Assembly: GCF_014642915.1 (NCBI RefSeq)
Contig: NZ_BMJE01000002.1
Coordinates: forward strand, 434,001-498,000
Direction of reading: 5' to 3'
Length of the DNA stretch: 64,000 bases
Source: Flavobacterium suaedae
Lineage (GTDB): Bacteria; Bacteroidota; Bacteroidia; Flavobacteriales; Flavobacteriaceae
Under the pieces are notes generated by a model that was not told the DNA's origin, made no database searches, and worked only from the letters and a program-made list of their open reading frames with translations. Below, piece after piece: positions 1-8,524 of the stretch; within the stretch, counting starts at the first letter, position 1; each line of letters opens with the position of its first letter. The translations under genes were made by a program, and so were the position numbers.

Positions 1-771
1 ACTTTTGCGATAGTGCAGGTGGGTACTTCGGTGGAGGAAGTTAATGCATTGATGAATGAAAAAATTGATGCTATAAAAGAGAAGATTAAAGCGGTTGACC
101 CTGAAATTGAAGTAATAACTGATATGATCTCCTTTGTACCTAAATATGAGTATGAGGTAACCAAAAAGCTATTCAGTAAAAAAACATATAACGAAAAACC
201 GGCAGGGTTTGAGCTAAAAAAGAACCTTATTATTAAATATAAAAAGCGGGTTTTAGATGAAATAATGACAGCTTGTGCCGAACAGGAAATTTATGATTTA
301 GTAAAAGTAGATTATATAATAACGAATCTTGAAAGCATAAGAGAAAAACTGGAAACTAAAATGATGACAGCGTTTGAAACTAAAATGAACTACTATTCAA
401 AACTTTCAGGAATTGATTTAAAATCGAAACCCAGAAATGTAAGCGAAAGTTATAATTTAATGTATCCTACTGAGAGTTATAGTAGTTATTCAGCATTTTC
501 ACGTACACAATTACCTTATGAAAAAAACAGGGTGGTAAATAATACCGAAAAGAATGTAAGTTATTACTATAATCCTGTAGTGCCTAAAAACCATACGTTT
601 GTGGTAAACCCCGAAGTTATAGAGCCATGTGTACAGGTGTTTTATGATTTTACAATAACTATTGATCTCAGGAAGCCTGAAAAAGAAGTGAAAACCGAAA
701 CTAAAACTATAGAAAAGAAAAGTGTATTTATTATTACCCACGACGGCGATGTAAAGCCTTTACAGTTTTAA
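1..771 (+). CDS. SIMPL-domain (DUF541-like) protein, 5' end outside window
   Basis: The reading frame is open back to base 1 (Thr-Phe-Ala-Ile before the GTG at 13), so the gene most likely starts upstream and the GTG is internal. About 256 residues are visible. The first 120 residues have the alternating strand/helix pattern of SIMPL domains: a paired-helix stretch (NALMNEKIDAIKEKIKAVD), then a YEVTKKL strand and an ILDE-type helix. The last third is Tyr/Asn-rich and ends in a Lys/Glu-rich tail. SIMPL proteins are periplasmic or envelope-associated with no defined reaction. It runs convergently with the MarC gene, 20 bases away. The family call is by pattern only; the signal peptide, if any, lies outside the window. 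Confidence 0.6.
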   Translation, partial: TFAIVQVGTSVEEVNALMNEKIDAIKEKIKAVDPEIEVITDMISFVPKYEYEVTKKLFSKKTYNEKPAGFELKKNLIIKYKKRVLDEIMTACAEQEIYDLVKVDYIITNLESIREKLETKMMTAFETKMNYYSKLSGIDLKSKPRNVSESYNLMYPTESYSSYSAFSRTQLPYEKNRVVNNTEKNVSYYYNPVVPKNHTFVVNPEVIEPCVQVFYDFTITIDLRKPEKEVKTETKTIEKKSVFIITHDGDVKPLQF

Positions 772-791
772 AAACGGGGAACAAGAGCATT

Positions 792-1424
792 TTAGTTAAA
801 ATCTATTGCCTGTATAATGTTTACAATAGAACTGCTTATGTATTCTATACCAATAGCAATAACTATAAAACCTATAATACGCGAAATAGCTACAATTCCC
901 GAAGCACCTAATATGCGAGACAGGTAATGTGCACTTCGCATTACTAAAAATATTACTACAGCTACGGCAGCCATTGCAAGGCAGGCCATAGTTTGCTGGG
1001 TAATAGTAGAATATTCTTCGTAAAGTGCAATAAGTAATGATATTGACCCAGGTCCTGCAAGCATGGGTATTGCAAGTGGGGTAAGGGCAATGTCATTTCT
1101 TTTTTGTGCATCGCTTTCTACCTGCTTATTAATACCTCTAGTTTTATTGAATTTGCCTGTAAGTAGTGAAAAACCTGAGTTTACAATAATAAGCCCGCCT
1201 GCAATTCTGAGAGCATCTATACTAATGCCGAAAAAAGCCAGTACATAGCGACCTATAAAAAAAGAGATAAGGAGTATTATAAAAACATTTACAGCAGCCC
1301 AAAAAGAAATGCGTGACCTTTCTGCTTTTGAGTCTTCCTGAGTAAGCCCTACAAAAATAGGCACAGCACCTAAAGGGTTTATTACCGAGAATAATGCTGC
1401 AAAAATGTATATAAATAACTCCAT
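792..1424 (-). CDS. MarC family integral membrane protein
   Basis: The product is 210 residues, the usual MarC/UPF0056 length, with about six hydrophobic helices. The N-terminus carries the family signature FSVINPLGAVPIFVGLT. A Pro/Gly-rich stretch, LAIPMLAGPGSISLL, lies near residues 115-130; repeats of the N-P and G-P type are typical of the two halves of this fold. MarC proteins sit in the inner membrane. Despite the name, a role in multiple antibiotic resistance has not held up, and some archaeal relatives are annotated as amino-acid transporters. The start is ATG, with a -7 promoter element 18 bases upstream. The family call is firm; the substrate is unknown. Confidence 0.9.
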   Translation of the reverse strand: MELFIYIFAALFSVINPLGAVPIFVGLTQEDSKAERSRISFWAAVNVFIILLISFFIGRYVLAFFGISIDALRIAGGLIIVNSGFSLLTGKFNKTRGINKQVESDAQKRNDIALTPLAIPMLAGPGSISLLIALYEEYSTITQQTMACLAMAAVAVVIFLVMRSAHYLSRILGASGIVAISRIIGFIVIAIGIEYISSSIVNIIQAIDFN

Positions 1425-1441
1425 TAACTAGTGTTGAATTG

Positions 1442-1449
1442 CAAATATA
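1442..1449 (-). promoter_or_regulatory. -7 element for the MarC gene
   Basis: Read on the minus strand this is TATATTTG, a full match to the Bacteroidota -7 box TAnnTTTG, placed 17 bases before the ATG of the MarC gene. No TTG is found at the expected -33 distance, so only the -7 half is supported. Confidence 0.45.
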
Positions 1450-1582
1450 TTTAATTAAAAAGTAAAAAAGGTATAATTACCAACATGATTATGTTTACGA
1501 ATTTATAAATGTGTATTTTATTTTTTGTAAAAATTATCCTTAAATAATCGGTATAATATAAAAATATAGTTAAAAAATTGTT

Positions 1583-1590
1583 TAAATTTG
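1583..1590 (+). promoter_or_regulatory. -7 element for the GldH-like gene
   Basis: TAAATTTG matches TAnnTTTG, in the 248-base AT-rich gap between the divergent MarC and GldH-like genes. It would leave a leader of about 75 bases. No well-placed TTG lies upstream. The rest of the gap is AT-rich with nothing else recognisable. Confidence 0.35.
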
Positions 1591-1672
1591 TTATGGGAGC
1601 TGTTTGAAAGATGTGAAAAAGGGAATTAAAGCTGAATAATAACAATTTTTATAATTTTAATATAAGAGCATT

Positions 1673-2131
1673 ATGAAGAAACTTTTACTCCTTTTACCTG
1701 TATTACTCCTTTTTTCGTGTACTAAAACAGTAATGTACACCAAAACATTTAACGATTTTCAGGATAACCGCTGGTCTAAAACCGACATTAAAGTGTTTGA
1801 TTTTGATATCAAAAAAGATATAGAATCGGCAGATATTTCTTTTATTTTTACTCATACAATAGACCCTCAGTATAAAAATGTTCACATGGAACTTGTAATA
1901 AAATATCCTGATGGAAAGAGTTATAATATTTCTCTAAACCCTCAGTTAAAAGATGACTCAGGAAATAGTTATTCGGATTGCGGAGAGAATTATTGTGAAG
2001 TTAAAATGAATGTAAAGCAGGATATGAAAATGCCTGCAGGTAAATATGAAATAACTTTGGAAAATAAATATGATGAAGATTACCTTCCTAATGTTAACAG
2101 TTTAGGTATAACCGTAGAGAGTGATGATTAA
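1673..2131 (+). CDS. GldH-like lipoprotein
   Basis: The product is 152 residues and starts with a lipoprotein signal: MKKLLLLLPVLLLFSC, with the lipobox Cys at residue 16. After the signal there is a W-containing segment (DNRWSKTDIKVFDFDI). A G-Y-E-I-T-L-E strand follows near the C-terminus and leads into a NVNSLGITVES ending. This layout resembles GldH, a gliding-motility and type IX secretion-associated lipoprotein of Flavobacteriia that has an N-terminal W.....F.F segment and a similar C-terminal G-hydrophobic-E ending. The match is by pattern rather than strong identity, so it may be a GldH paralogue or a different lipoprotein. It is a single gene followed by a terminator. Confidence 0.5.
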   Translation: MKKLLLLLPVLLLFSCTKTVMYTKTFNDFQDNRWSKTDIKVFDFDIKKDIESADISFIFTHTIDPQYKNVHMELVIKYPDGKSYNISLNPQLKDDSGNSYSDCGENYCEVKMNVKQDMKMPAGKYEITLENKYDEDYLPNVNSLGITVESDD

Positions 2132-2149
2132 TACTAAATTAATAAACTT

Positions 2150-2179
2150 AAAAAGACAGCTTTTAAAGCTGTCTTTTTT
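2150..2179 (+). terminator. Rho-independent terminator after GldH-like gene
   Basis: A long inverted repeat (AAAAGACAGC against GCTGTCTTTT) with a short TTTTAAA centre is followed by six T residues. It lies 19 bases after the stop codon and before the next gene's start at 2218. Confidence 0.85.
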
Positions 2180-2217
2180 GCTTTAAGCTATTTGGTTAAA
2201 TTATTATATTAGCGATT

Positions 2218-3318
2218 ATGAAGTTTATCCAACTATTAATTTGTGTTCTGTTTTGTATTTCAGGAGCATATTCTCAAATATTGTCGGGGTATGTATATGA
2301 TAAAAAAGAAAACATACCGCTTCAAGGTGCTTTTGTGTATTTAGATGGTACGACAATTTCAGCAAGTACAGATTCATTAGGGTATTTCAGTATTACGGTA
2401 AAAGAAAAGTTTAATACTGACCTTATAGTTAGCTATATTGGTTATAGCAACTTTACGGTTAGTAACCCTTTTCAGTATACAAAACCTATGAAAATATTAA
2501 TGCAGGAAGCAGTAACTAAGCTTGATGGGTTAGTTATTAGTAAGGAGAAAAGCCCTTTTTCCCGTGAAGATATGCTTGAAGTATTTAAGGAGAATTTTTT
2601 GGGTAATTCAAGAGCAGCCCAATCATGCCAGATAGCGAATGAAGATGTAATAGCGTTTTATTTTGATAAAGAAACTAATATTCTTTACGCTAAATCGTAT
2701 GAACCGTTACAGATAAGAAATAATTACCTGAAATATAATGTGCTGTTTAACCTGACCAATTTTGGGGTAAAATATACTAAAGTAACGCTTGACAGGCGTT
2801 ACCAGCAAGCGGTATATTTTGCCGGAACCAGTTTTTATAAAGATATATCCGGAAGCACTTCTGCATACAAGGAAAGGAGGGCTTCTTATCTTGGATCGAT
2901 AACTCATTTAATGAGAACCTTGGCTGCTGATAAATGGGAAGATGAGAAATTCGGACTTTATGTAAACGGCATGAAGGCAGACCCGAAAGAATATTTTAAA
3001 ATAAAGGATACACTGGGGGTAAAAAAAATAACCGTATTACAGGGGGTAGAAAAAGCCAAACCATTAAATATTAATGTTTCCGGTGAAAGCGTTAATGATT
3101 TAAAAGAGAAACAAAAACGATACCGTAAAAGGCAGGGAGTAATATACTTTACGGTAGTTTACGATGGTAAAGAATCATATTTTACTTGCCCTAAAGGTGT
3201 TTTTTATATAGATAATAACGGGCAGTATTTCCCCATATCTAATGTACGTTTTGAAGGATATATGTCAGAGTTTAAAGCAGGCGATATGTTGCCAGCTGAT
3301 TATAGTTACAGGTTTTAA
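2218..3318 (+). CDS. Secreted carboxypeptidase-regulatory-like domain protein
   Basis: The product is 366 residues. A signal peptide (about residues 1-19, cleaved after AYSQ) is followed by a CarboxypepD_reg-like domain (about 20-100). Its hallmarks are ILSGYVYDKKENIPLQGAFV, TDSLGYFSI and a VSYIGYSNF strand. This beta-sandwich is the N-terminal plug extension of many Bacteroidota TonB-dependent receptors and also occurs in stand-alone secreted proteins. The remaining 260 residues show no recognised enzyme motif and no beta-barrel pattern, so this is not a SusC transporter. Function is unknown beyond an envelope location. The gene stands alone after a terminator. Confidence 0.75.
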   Translation: MKFIQLLICVLFCISGAYSQILSGYVYDKKENIPLQGAFVYLDGTTISASTDSLGYFSITVKEKFNTDLIVSYIGYSNFTVSNPFQYTKPMKILMQEAVTKLDGLVISKEKSPFSREDMLEVFKENFLGNSRAAQSCQIANEDVIAFYFDKETNILYAKSYEPLQIRNNYLKYNVLFNLTNFGVKYTKVTLDRRYQQAVYFAGTSFYKDISGSTSAYKERRASYLGSITHLMRTLAADKWEDEKFGLYVNGMKADPKEYFKIKDTLGVKKITVLQGVEKAKPLNINVSGESVNDLKEKQKRYRKRQGVIYFTVVYDGKESYFTCPKGVFYIDNNGQYFPISNVRFEGYMSEFKAGDMLPADYSYRF

Positions 3319-3365
3319 AGTGTTATTGTTACCTTAAAGTGAAAAGACCTGCCAATGGCTTTTTG

Positions 3366-3373
3366 TAAATTTG
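3366..3373 (+). promoter_or_regulatory. -7 element for the CoA-binding protein gene
   Basis: TAAATTTG is a full TAnnTTTG match, 18 bases before the ATG at 3392. No TTG sits at the usual distance upstream. Confidence 0.45.
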
Positions 3374-3391
3374 ATTATAAAATAAACGATT

Positions 3392-3760
3392 ATGAGCAAA
3401 TCAAAAAAAACATTGGTTATGGGGGCATCTACTGTTCCTACCCGATATGCATATAAAGCTATGAAAATGTTACAGCGATACAATCACCCTGTGGTTGCTG
3501 TAGGTAAGAAAGAAGATGAGCTGGACGGTATTAAAATACATAAAGGCGAAGCTGATTTTGATGAGGTAGACACGGTTACACTTTACCTGAACCCGATGAA
3601 CCAGAAGCCTTACTATGATTATATAGTAGACTTAAAACCTAAACGAGTGATTTTTAACCCGGGTACAGAGAATCCTGAACTTTATGCTTTACTTAAGGAA
3701 AATAATATAGAAGTAGAAGTTGGCTGTACTTTAGTTATGCTTTCAGTAAATCAGTATTAG
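3392..3760 (+). CDS. CoA-binding domain protein
   Basis: The product is 122 residues, a single Rossmann-like CoA-binding domain (CoA_binding_2 / YccU type). The N-terminal strand-loop LVMGASTVPTRYAYKAM is the nucleotide-binding turn. The segment PVVAVGKKEDELDGIKI and the C-terminal EVEVGCTLVML fit the family. Such proteins bind CoA but have no assigned reaction. The 3' end overlaps the 3' end of the convergent symporter gene by 26 bases, so the last codons of both genes are read from the same DNA. Confidence 0.85.
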   Translation: MSKSKKTLVMGASTVPTRYAYKAMKMLQRYNHPVVAVGKKEDELDGIKIHKGEADFDEVDTVTLYLNPMNQKPYYDYIVDLKPKRVIFNPGTENPELYALLKENNIEVEVGCTLVMLSVNQY

Positions 3761-5240
3761 CAACTTTCTTTTTGCTGATACAAATTAGTAAAATAAAAGT
3801 AATAAGTCCGTTTACAATAATAAGCTCGTTGTCAAAAACGTAATCTCCAAATAGTACAGAAGAGTTCATGCTGATTAAAAGTGTTATAAAAGGAGATAGT
3901 AGGCATATTACCGGTACGGCTTTGTCATATACTGTTTTACTTTTCATAATAAGCCCGAAAGCATATAAGCCAAGTAATGGGCCGTATGTATAGGATGCAA
4001 CTTTGAAAATCATACTTACTACCGAAGCATCATTTATAGCATTAAAAATTATTACTACTATAAACAGTAAGAAAGAGAACATAACATGTATGAGGTAGCG
4101 TGTGCGAATACTTTTTGTTGTATGCTCTTTTTTATCCATTTCTAAAAAATCCACACAAAAAGAAGTAGTAAGTGCTGTAAGTGCAGAGTCCGTCGTGGAG
4201 AAAGTTGCTGCCGTTAATCCCAGTAAAAATATTATAGCCGGTATCATAGCAAAATGATTAAAAGCTATTTCAGGGAAAAGTAAATCAGTTCGGGTAGCAC
4301 CATTCTCTATAGGTACACTTATACCGTATTGTTCAGCGTAAATATATAATAGCGCACCTACACTAAGAAATATAAGGTTTACTACTACAAATGTACCTGT
4401 AAACGAAAACATGTTTTTTTGCGCTTCTTTTATGTTTTTACAACTGAGGTTTTTTTGCATCAGGTCTTGGTCAAGACCAACCATAGCTATTGTTACAAAA
4501 ATTCCGCCCAGTATTTGTTTTATAAAATGGTAACGGCTACCTATAAAATCCTCAAAGAAAAATATTTTAGAATAACTACTGTTTTTTACGGTTTCAAAAG
4601 CTTCTGTAAAGCCAAGATTTAAACTGTTGCAGATAAAGATTATAGTAAAAATAACAGCAGTAAGCAGGAAAAATGTTTGTAAGGTATCGGTAATAATAAT
4701 TGTTTTAAGTCCGCTCCTATAGGTATATGCAAAAATTAGTAATAAGGATATGAGCACAGTAGCCCAAAATGGTACACTAAAAGCATCAAAAACATAGCGT
4801 TGCAATACTATAACAACCAAATAAAGCCTGAATGCAGAGCCTATAGTACGGCTTATTATAAATATTAAAGCAGCGGTTTTATAGCTGTAATAACCAAGTC
4901 TGTCTTCTATATACCCATATATAGATGTTAAGTTCAACCTGTAATATACAGGGAGTAGTACCTTAGCAATAATTATAAAACCTATAGCATTACCCAGCAC
5001 AAACTGAAAGTACTTAAACTGCTCTCCGTTTGGTGATCCTACCTCTCCGGGTACTGATATAAAGGTAACCCCCGAAAGGGCTGTCCCAATCATACCGAAG
5101 GCAACCAGATACCATTTGGAATTTTTATTGGCTTTAAAAAAAGCATCATTCCCACTATCCTTGTTACTTATAAGTCGGGAAATTAAAATAAGCAAACCAA
5201 AATAGGCTGCTATTATAATTAAAATGGTTATAGGTTGCAT
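3735..5240 (-). CDS. Sodium:solute symporter (SSS family)
   Basis: The product is 501 residues with about 13 hydrophobic helices, the size and topology of the SSS (LeuT-fold) family. N-terminal helices carry WYLVAFGMIGTALSGVTFIS, the glycine/serine-rich segment where sodium is bound in this family. A VGLDQDLMQKNLSC loop and LGLTAATFSTTDSALTALTT (a second Ser/Thr sodium-site helix) follow. It imports an organic solute with Na+ across the inner membrane. The substrate cannot be told from sequence; related Bacteroidota proteins are often linked to sialic acid or sugar uptake, but nothing here proves that. It is monocistronic. Confidence 0.88.
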   Translation of the reverse strand: MQPITILIIIAAYFGLLILISRLISNKDSGNDAFFKANKNSKWYLVAFGMIGTALSGVTFISVPGEVGSPNGEQFKYFQFVLGNAIGFIIIAKVLLPVYYRLNLTSIYGYIEDRLGYYSYKTAALIFIISRTIGSAFRLYLVVIVLQRYVFDAFSVPFWATVLISLLLIFAYTYRSGLKTIIITDTLQTFFLLTAVIFTIIFICNSLNLGFTEAFETVKNSSYSKIFFFEDFIGSRYHFIKQILGGIFVTIAMVGLDQDLMQKNLSCKNIKEAQKNMFSFTGTFVVVNLIFLSVGALLYIYAEQYGISVPIENGATRTDLLFPEIAFNHFAMIPAIIFLLGLTAATFSTTDSALTALTTSFCVDFLEMDKKEHTTKSIRTRYLIHVMFSFLLFIVVIIFNAINDASVVSMIFKVASYTYGPLLGLYAFGLIMKSKTVYDKAVPVICLLSPFITLLISMNSSVLFGDYVFDNELIIVNGLITFILLICISKKKVANTDLLKA

Positions 5241-5344
5241 GTTAAGCTAAGTTTAACTACAAAGCAAATGAAAAAATCGTCAAAAAGCTATAAAGTGTAA
5301 ATAAATTGTAGGCATTGTATAACAATACTGATTATTACGTTTAC

Positions 5345-5352
5345 TAAATTTG
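5345..5352 (+). promoter_or_regulatory. -7 element immediately before recR
   Basis: TAAATTTG matches TAnnTTTG and ends only six bases before the proposed recR ATG at 5359. Transcription would begin at or very near the start codon. No TTG lies at the standard -33 spacing; the nearest is 27 bases upstream. Confidence 0.5.
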
Positions 5353-5358
5353 CGAGAT

Positions 5359-5979
5359 ATGGAAATGTCGTCAAAACTATTACAAAAGGCAGTAGAAGAA
5401 ATTTCACAACTTCCGGGAATAGGTAAGCGCACTGCATTACGGTTAGCTTTACATTTGTTAAAACAACCACAGGAGCAATCTTTACATTTAGCCGAGGCTA
5501 TAAAGAAAATGAGAGAGGAAATTCAGTTTTGCAGAAAATGTCACAATATATCAGATGTTGAGGTTTGTGAGATATGTGCCAACCCCTCTCGAGATGAATC
5601 CTTAATTTGCGTTGTGGAAGATGTAAGGGATGTAATGGCTATAGAGAATACAGGACTGTTTAAAGGTTTATATCATGTGTTGGGGGGTAAAATATCACCA
5701 ATAGACGGTATTGGTCCCGGTCAGTTAAATATAACGACATTAGTAGAAAAAGTAAGGACAGGAGTAGTTAAAGAACTGATTTTTGCCCTTAGCCCAACTA
5801 TGGAAGGAGATACTACTAACTTTTATATTTATAAACAAATAAAAGGTAGTGATGTAGTGACATCTACTATAGCAAGAGGGATAGCAGTAGGAGATGAGCT
5901 TGAGTTTGCTGATGAGGTAACGCTGGGAAGGAGTATAATGCATAGGGTACCGTTTGAAAGTTCATTAAAAAATAATTAA
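5359..5979 (+). CDS. recR: Recombination mediator RecR
   Basis: RecR works with RecF/RecO to load RecA at gaps. The order of domains is standard. A helix-hairpin-helix is near the start ([20 protein letters not shown]). A C4 zinc finger follows ([16 protein letters not shown]). Then comes a Toprim domain opening with [17 protein letters not shown], and a Walker-B-like C-terminal stretch. The start is placed at ATG 5359 (Met-Glu-Met-Ser-Ser-Lys), which gives 206 residues and the usual RecR N-terminus. The frame is open from a TTG at 5350, but that TTG lies inside the -7 element. A second ATG at 5365 is also possible. Confidence 0.95.
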   Translation: MEMSSKLLQKAVEEISQLPGIGKRTALRLALHLLKQPQEQSLHLAEAIKKMREEIQFCRKCHNISDVEVCEICANPSRDESLICVVEDVRDVMAIENTGLFKGLYHVLGGKISPIDGIGPGQLNITTLVEKVRTGVVKELIFALSPTMEGDTTNFYIYKQIKGSDVVTSTIARGIAVGDELEFADEVTLGRSIMHRVPFESSLKNN

Positions 5980-6029
5980 CCCGAAATGCAGGCTCTGTTA
6001 ATAGACTACTGTTTCAGGTGCTTTTTTTA
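5979..6029 (+). terminator. Probable terminator after recR
   Basis: An imperfect stem (ACC-C-GAAAT against GTTTC-A-GGT) with a loop of about 23 bases is followed by seven T residues. It starts at the recR stop codon. The stem is interrupted, so confidence is moderate. The rest of the 251-base gap up to 6158 is AT-rich with no small gene seen. Confidence 0.5.
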
Positions 6030-6157
6030 TTAATAATTAAATGAGTAATACTGTAAGAATAGTCATGATTAATAAACGGTTTTTAAGTGAAAAACTTAAA
6101 AACAATTAATTGTTATTGAATTATTTAAAAAACTTCTAAGTATTACTATAAATAATA

Positions 6158-6186
6158 TTGTGTTAAAGTTTAAGTATATATATTTG
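6158..6186 (+). promoter_or_regulatory. Promoter of the polysaccharide locus
   Basis: TTG at 6158-6160, an 18-base spacer and TATATTTG at 6179-6186 give a full Bacteroidota-type promoter. The predicted start near 6192 leaves a leader of about 40 bases before the first sugar gene at 6231. Confidence 0.75.
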
Positions 6187-6230
6187 TAGCTTGAATATTG
6201 GATTAATGTTAAAAAAATTAACAAAAATTA

Positions 6231-7214
6231 ATGAATAGTTCATTACATAAAAAAATCCTTATTACCGGGGGGGCAGGATTTATCGGTTCTAATTTGTGTG
6301 ATCATTTTATCAATAAAGGATATAAGGTTGTAGTTCTTGATAATTTTGCAACTGGTCACAAAAAAAACATACAACATCATTTATCAAACCCAGATTTTAC
6401 TTTAATAGAGGGTGATATACGTAATCTTGATGATTGTACTAAAGCAGTTGAAGGAGCAGATTATGTACTGCATCAGGCGGCTTTAGGTTCAGTACCCCGT
6501 TCTATAAAAGACCCTGCAACCAGTAATGATGTAAACGTTGGCGGTTTCTTAAATATGCTGATAGCAGCAAGAGATGCAGGTGTTAAACGTTTTGTATATG
6601 CAGCAAGCTCATCTACTTATGGTGATTCTGAATCTTTACCAAAAGTAGAAGATGTAATAGGAAAGCCTTTATCTCCTTATGCAATTACAAAATATGTAAA
6701 TGAACTATATGCAGATGTTTTCAGCAGAACTTACGGTATAGAAACAATAGGGCTTCGTTACTTTAATGTTTTCGGAAGACGCCAAGATCCTAACGGAGCT
6801 TACGCTGCTGTAATACCAAAATTTGTAATGCAGTTTATGGATCATGAAAGCCCTGTGATTAACGGAGACGGTAATTACTCAAGAGACTTTACTTATATTG
6901 ATAATGTTATCCAGATGAATGAACTGGCAATGACTACCAATAATCCTGAAGCTGTAAATACAGTATATAATACAGCATATGGTGACAGGACTACTTTAAA
7001 TGATTTAGTAGGTTACCTCAAAGAGTTTTTATCTGATTTTGATGCTGCCATTGCAAATGTTGAAGTAGTACATGGTCCTAACAGAGCGGGAGATATTCCT
7101 CACTCGCTGGCAAGTATAGATAAAGCTAAAAAATTACTTGATTACAACCCTCAGTTCTCAATAAAGCAAGGGCTTGAGCAAGCTGTAAAATGGTATTGGG
7201 AGAACTTAAAGTAA
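6231..7214 (+). CDS. UDP-HexNAc(A) 4-epimerase, WbpP/TviC type
   Basis: An extended short-chain dehydrogenase of 327 residues that should swap C4 configuration of UDP-GlcNAc or its uronate. It has the NAD-binding GGAGFIGSN loop near residue 13. The catalytic Ser/Tyr/Lys set is in ASSSTYGDSESLP and SPYAITKYVNELYA (Tyr-x3-Lys), followed by GLRYFNVFGRRQDP. The RYFNVFGRRQDPNGAYAAVIP stretch is characteristic of the WbpP/TviC branch, which prefers N-acetylated substrates. It is first in the locus, 25 bases before the WbpO/TviB-type dehydrogenase; this pair makes UDP-GalNAcA in the Vi antigen and P. aeruginosa O6 systems. Confidence 0.88.
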   Translation: MNSSLHKKILITGGAGFIGSNLCDHFINKGYKVVVLDNFATGHKKNIQHHLSNPDFTLIEGDIRNLDDCTKAVEGADYVLHQAALGSVPRSIKDPATSNDVNVGGFLNMLIAARDAGVKRFVYAASSSTYGDSESLPKVEDVIGKPLSPYAITKYVNELYADVFSRTYGIETIGLRYFNVFGRRQDPNGAYAAVIPKFVMQFMDHESPVINGDGNYSRDFTYIDNVIQMNELAMTTNNPEAVNTVYNTAYGDRTTLNDLVGYLKEFLSDFDAAIANVEVVHGPNRAGDIPHSLASIDKAKKLLDYNPQFSIKQGLEQAVKWYWENLK

Positions 7215-7239
7215 TTTTCAATTCGTTAAAAAACAACTC

Positions 7240-8514
7240 ATGAAAATAGCAGTAATAGGGTTAGGATATGTAGGGTTACCTTTAGCAAGATTATTTGCTA
7301 CTAAGTATCCTGTAATTGGTTTTGATATTAATCATAACAGAGTTGATGAATTAAACTCAGGCAAAGACAGTACACTGGAAGTAGAAGACGAACTTCTGCA
7401 ATCAGTTATAGTAGATGAGCCTATATATGAAGGGAAAGGACTTTACTGTTCTACTGACCTTGATGATATAAAGGAATGTAATTATTATATAGTGACGGTT
7501 CCTACTCCGGTAGATAAAAATAACAGACCTGACCTTACGCCACTATATAAATCCAGTGAGACAGTAGGTAAGGTGTTAAAAGTGGGGGATGTAGTAGTAT
7601 ATGAATCTACGGTATACCCCGGAGTAACAGAAGAAGAATGTGTTCCTGTTTTAGAGCGCATAAGCGGACTGAAATTTAATGAAGATTTCTATGCAGGTTA
7701 TTCTCCTGAAAGAATAAACCCCGGAGATAAAGAGCATACTGTAGAAAAAATATTAAAAGTAACGGCAGGCTCAACACCGGAAATAGGTAAAAAAGTTGAT
7801 GAATTGTATAAGTCAGTAATTACTGCCGGTACACATCTTGCGCCTTCTATTAAGGTAGCAGAAGCAGCAAAGGTTATAGAAAATTCTCAAAGAGATATAA
7901 ATATAGCATTTGTAAACGAGCTTTCTAAAATATTTAACTGCATGGATATAGATACCCAGGCAGTTTTAGAAGCAGCGGGTACAAAATGGAACTTTTTACC
8001 TTTCAGACCAGGACTTGTAGGAGGTCACTGTATAGGGGTAGATCCTTATTACTTAGCACAAAAAGCTCAGGAAATGGGATATCATCCTGAAATAATATTA
8101 GCAGGTCGTCGCCTTAACGACAGTATGGGAGAGTATGTAGCCTCTCAGGTAGTTAAGCTTATGATAAAGAAAGGGGTTATTGTAAATGGCTCTGACTTGT
8201 TGATGATGGGTATAACATTTAAAGAAAATTGTCCAGATGTTCGAAATACTAAAATAGTTGATGTTATAAAGTCACTAAAAGAGTATGGTATAAATGTTAC
8301 TATTTTTGACCCTTGGGCTAGTCCTATAGAGGTTAAACATGAATATGGATATGATATGGTTAACGAGCTGCCTAAAGAAAAATTTGATGCTGTTGTTTTA
8401 GGAGTATCTCATAAAGAATTTACAGAAATAGATTATGCAAATATTAAAAAAGATATTGGTGTTATCTATGATGTAAAAGGTATTTTAGGTTCTTTAGCCG
8501 ATAGTAGGTTGTAG
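7240..8514 (+). CDS. UDP-HexNAc 6-dehydrogenase, WbpO/TviB type
   Basis: The product is 424 residues of the UDP-sugar dehydrogenase family. It oxidises C6 twice, with NAD+, to a uronic acid. The N-terminal NAD site is [32 protein letters not shown] and [13 protein letters not shown] are typical of the WbpO/TviB/WecC branch. The catalytic Cys lies in [17 protein letters not shown]-terminal domain ([15 protein letters not shown]) completes it. Paired with the WbpP-type epimerase just upstream, the likely product is UDP-GalNAcA or UDP-GlcNAcA. A different-branch UDP-glucose dehydrogenase follows 10 bases later, so the two are not redundant. Confidence 0.9.
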   Translation: MKIAVIGLGYVGLPLARLFATKYPVIGFDINHNRVDELNSGKDSTLEVEDELLQSVIVDEPIYEGKGLYCSTDLDDIKECNYYIVTVPTPVDKNNRPDLTPLYKSSETVGKVLKVGDVVVYESTVYPGVTEEECVPVLERISGLKFNEDFYAGYSPERINPGDKEHTVEKILKVTAGSTPEIGKKVDELYKSVITAGTHLAPSIKVAEAAKVIENSQRDINIAFVNELSKIFNCMDIDTQAVLEAAGTKWNFLPFRPGLVGGHCIGVDPYYLAQKAQEMGYHPEIILAGRRLNDSMGEYVASQVVKLMIKKGVIVNGSDLLMMGITFKENCPDVRNTKIVDVIKSLKEYGINVTIFDPWASPIEVKHEYGYDMVNELPKEKFDAVVLGVSHKEFTEIDYANIKKDIGVIYDVKGILGSLADSRL

Positions 8515-8524
8515 AGAATATTAT

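Noticed and set aside
1451..1645. 64-residue open frame on the minus strand between the MarC and GldH-like genes
   Set aside because: Composition is Ile/Phe/Leu/Asn-rich as expected from random AT-rich DNA; no ribosome site, domain or signal pattern, and it overlaps promoter elements.
5288..5470. 60-residue minus-strand frame across the recR start
   Set aside because: It overlaps the RecR hairpin-helix-hairpin codons and has no support of its own.
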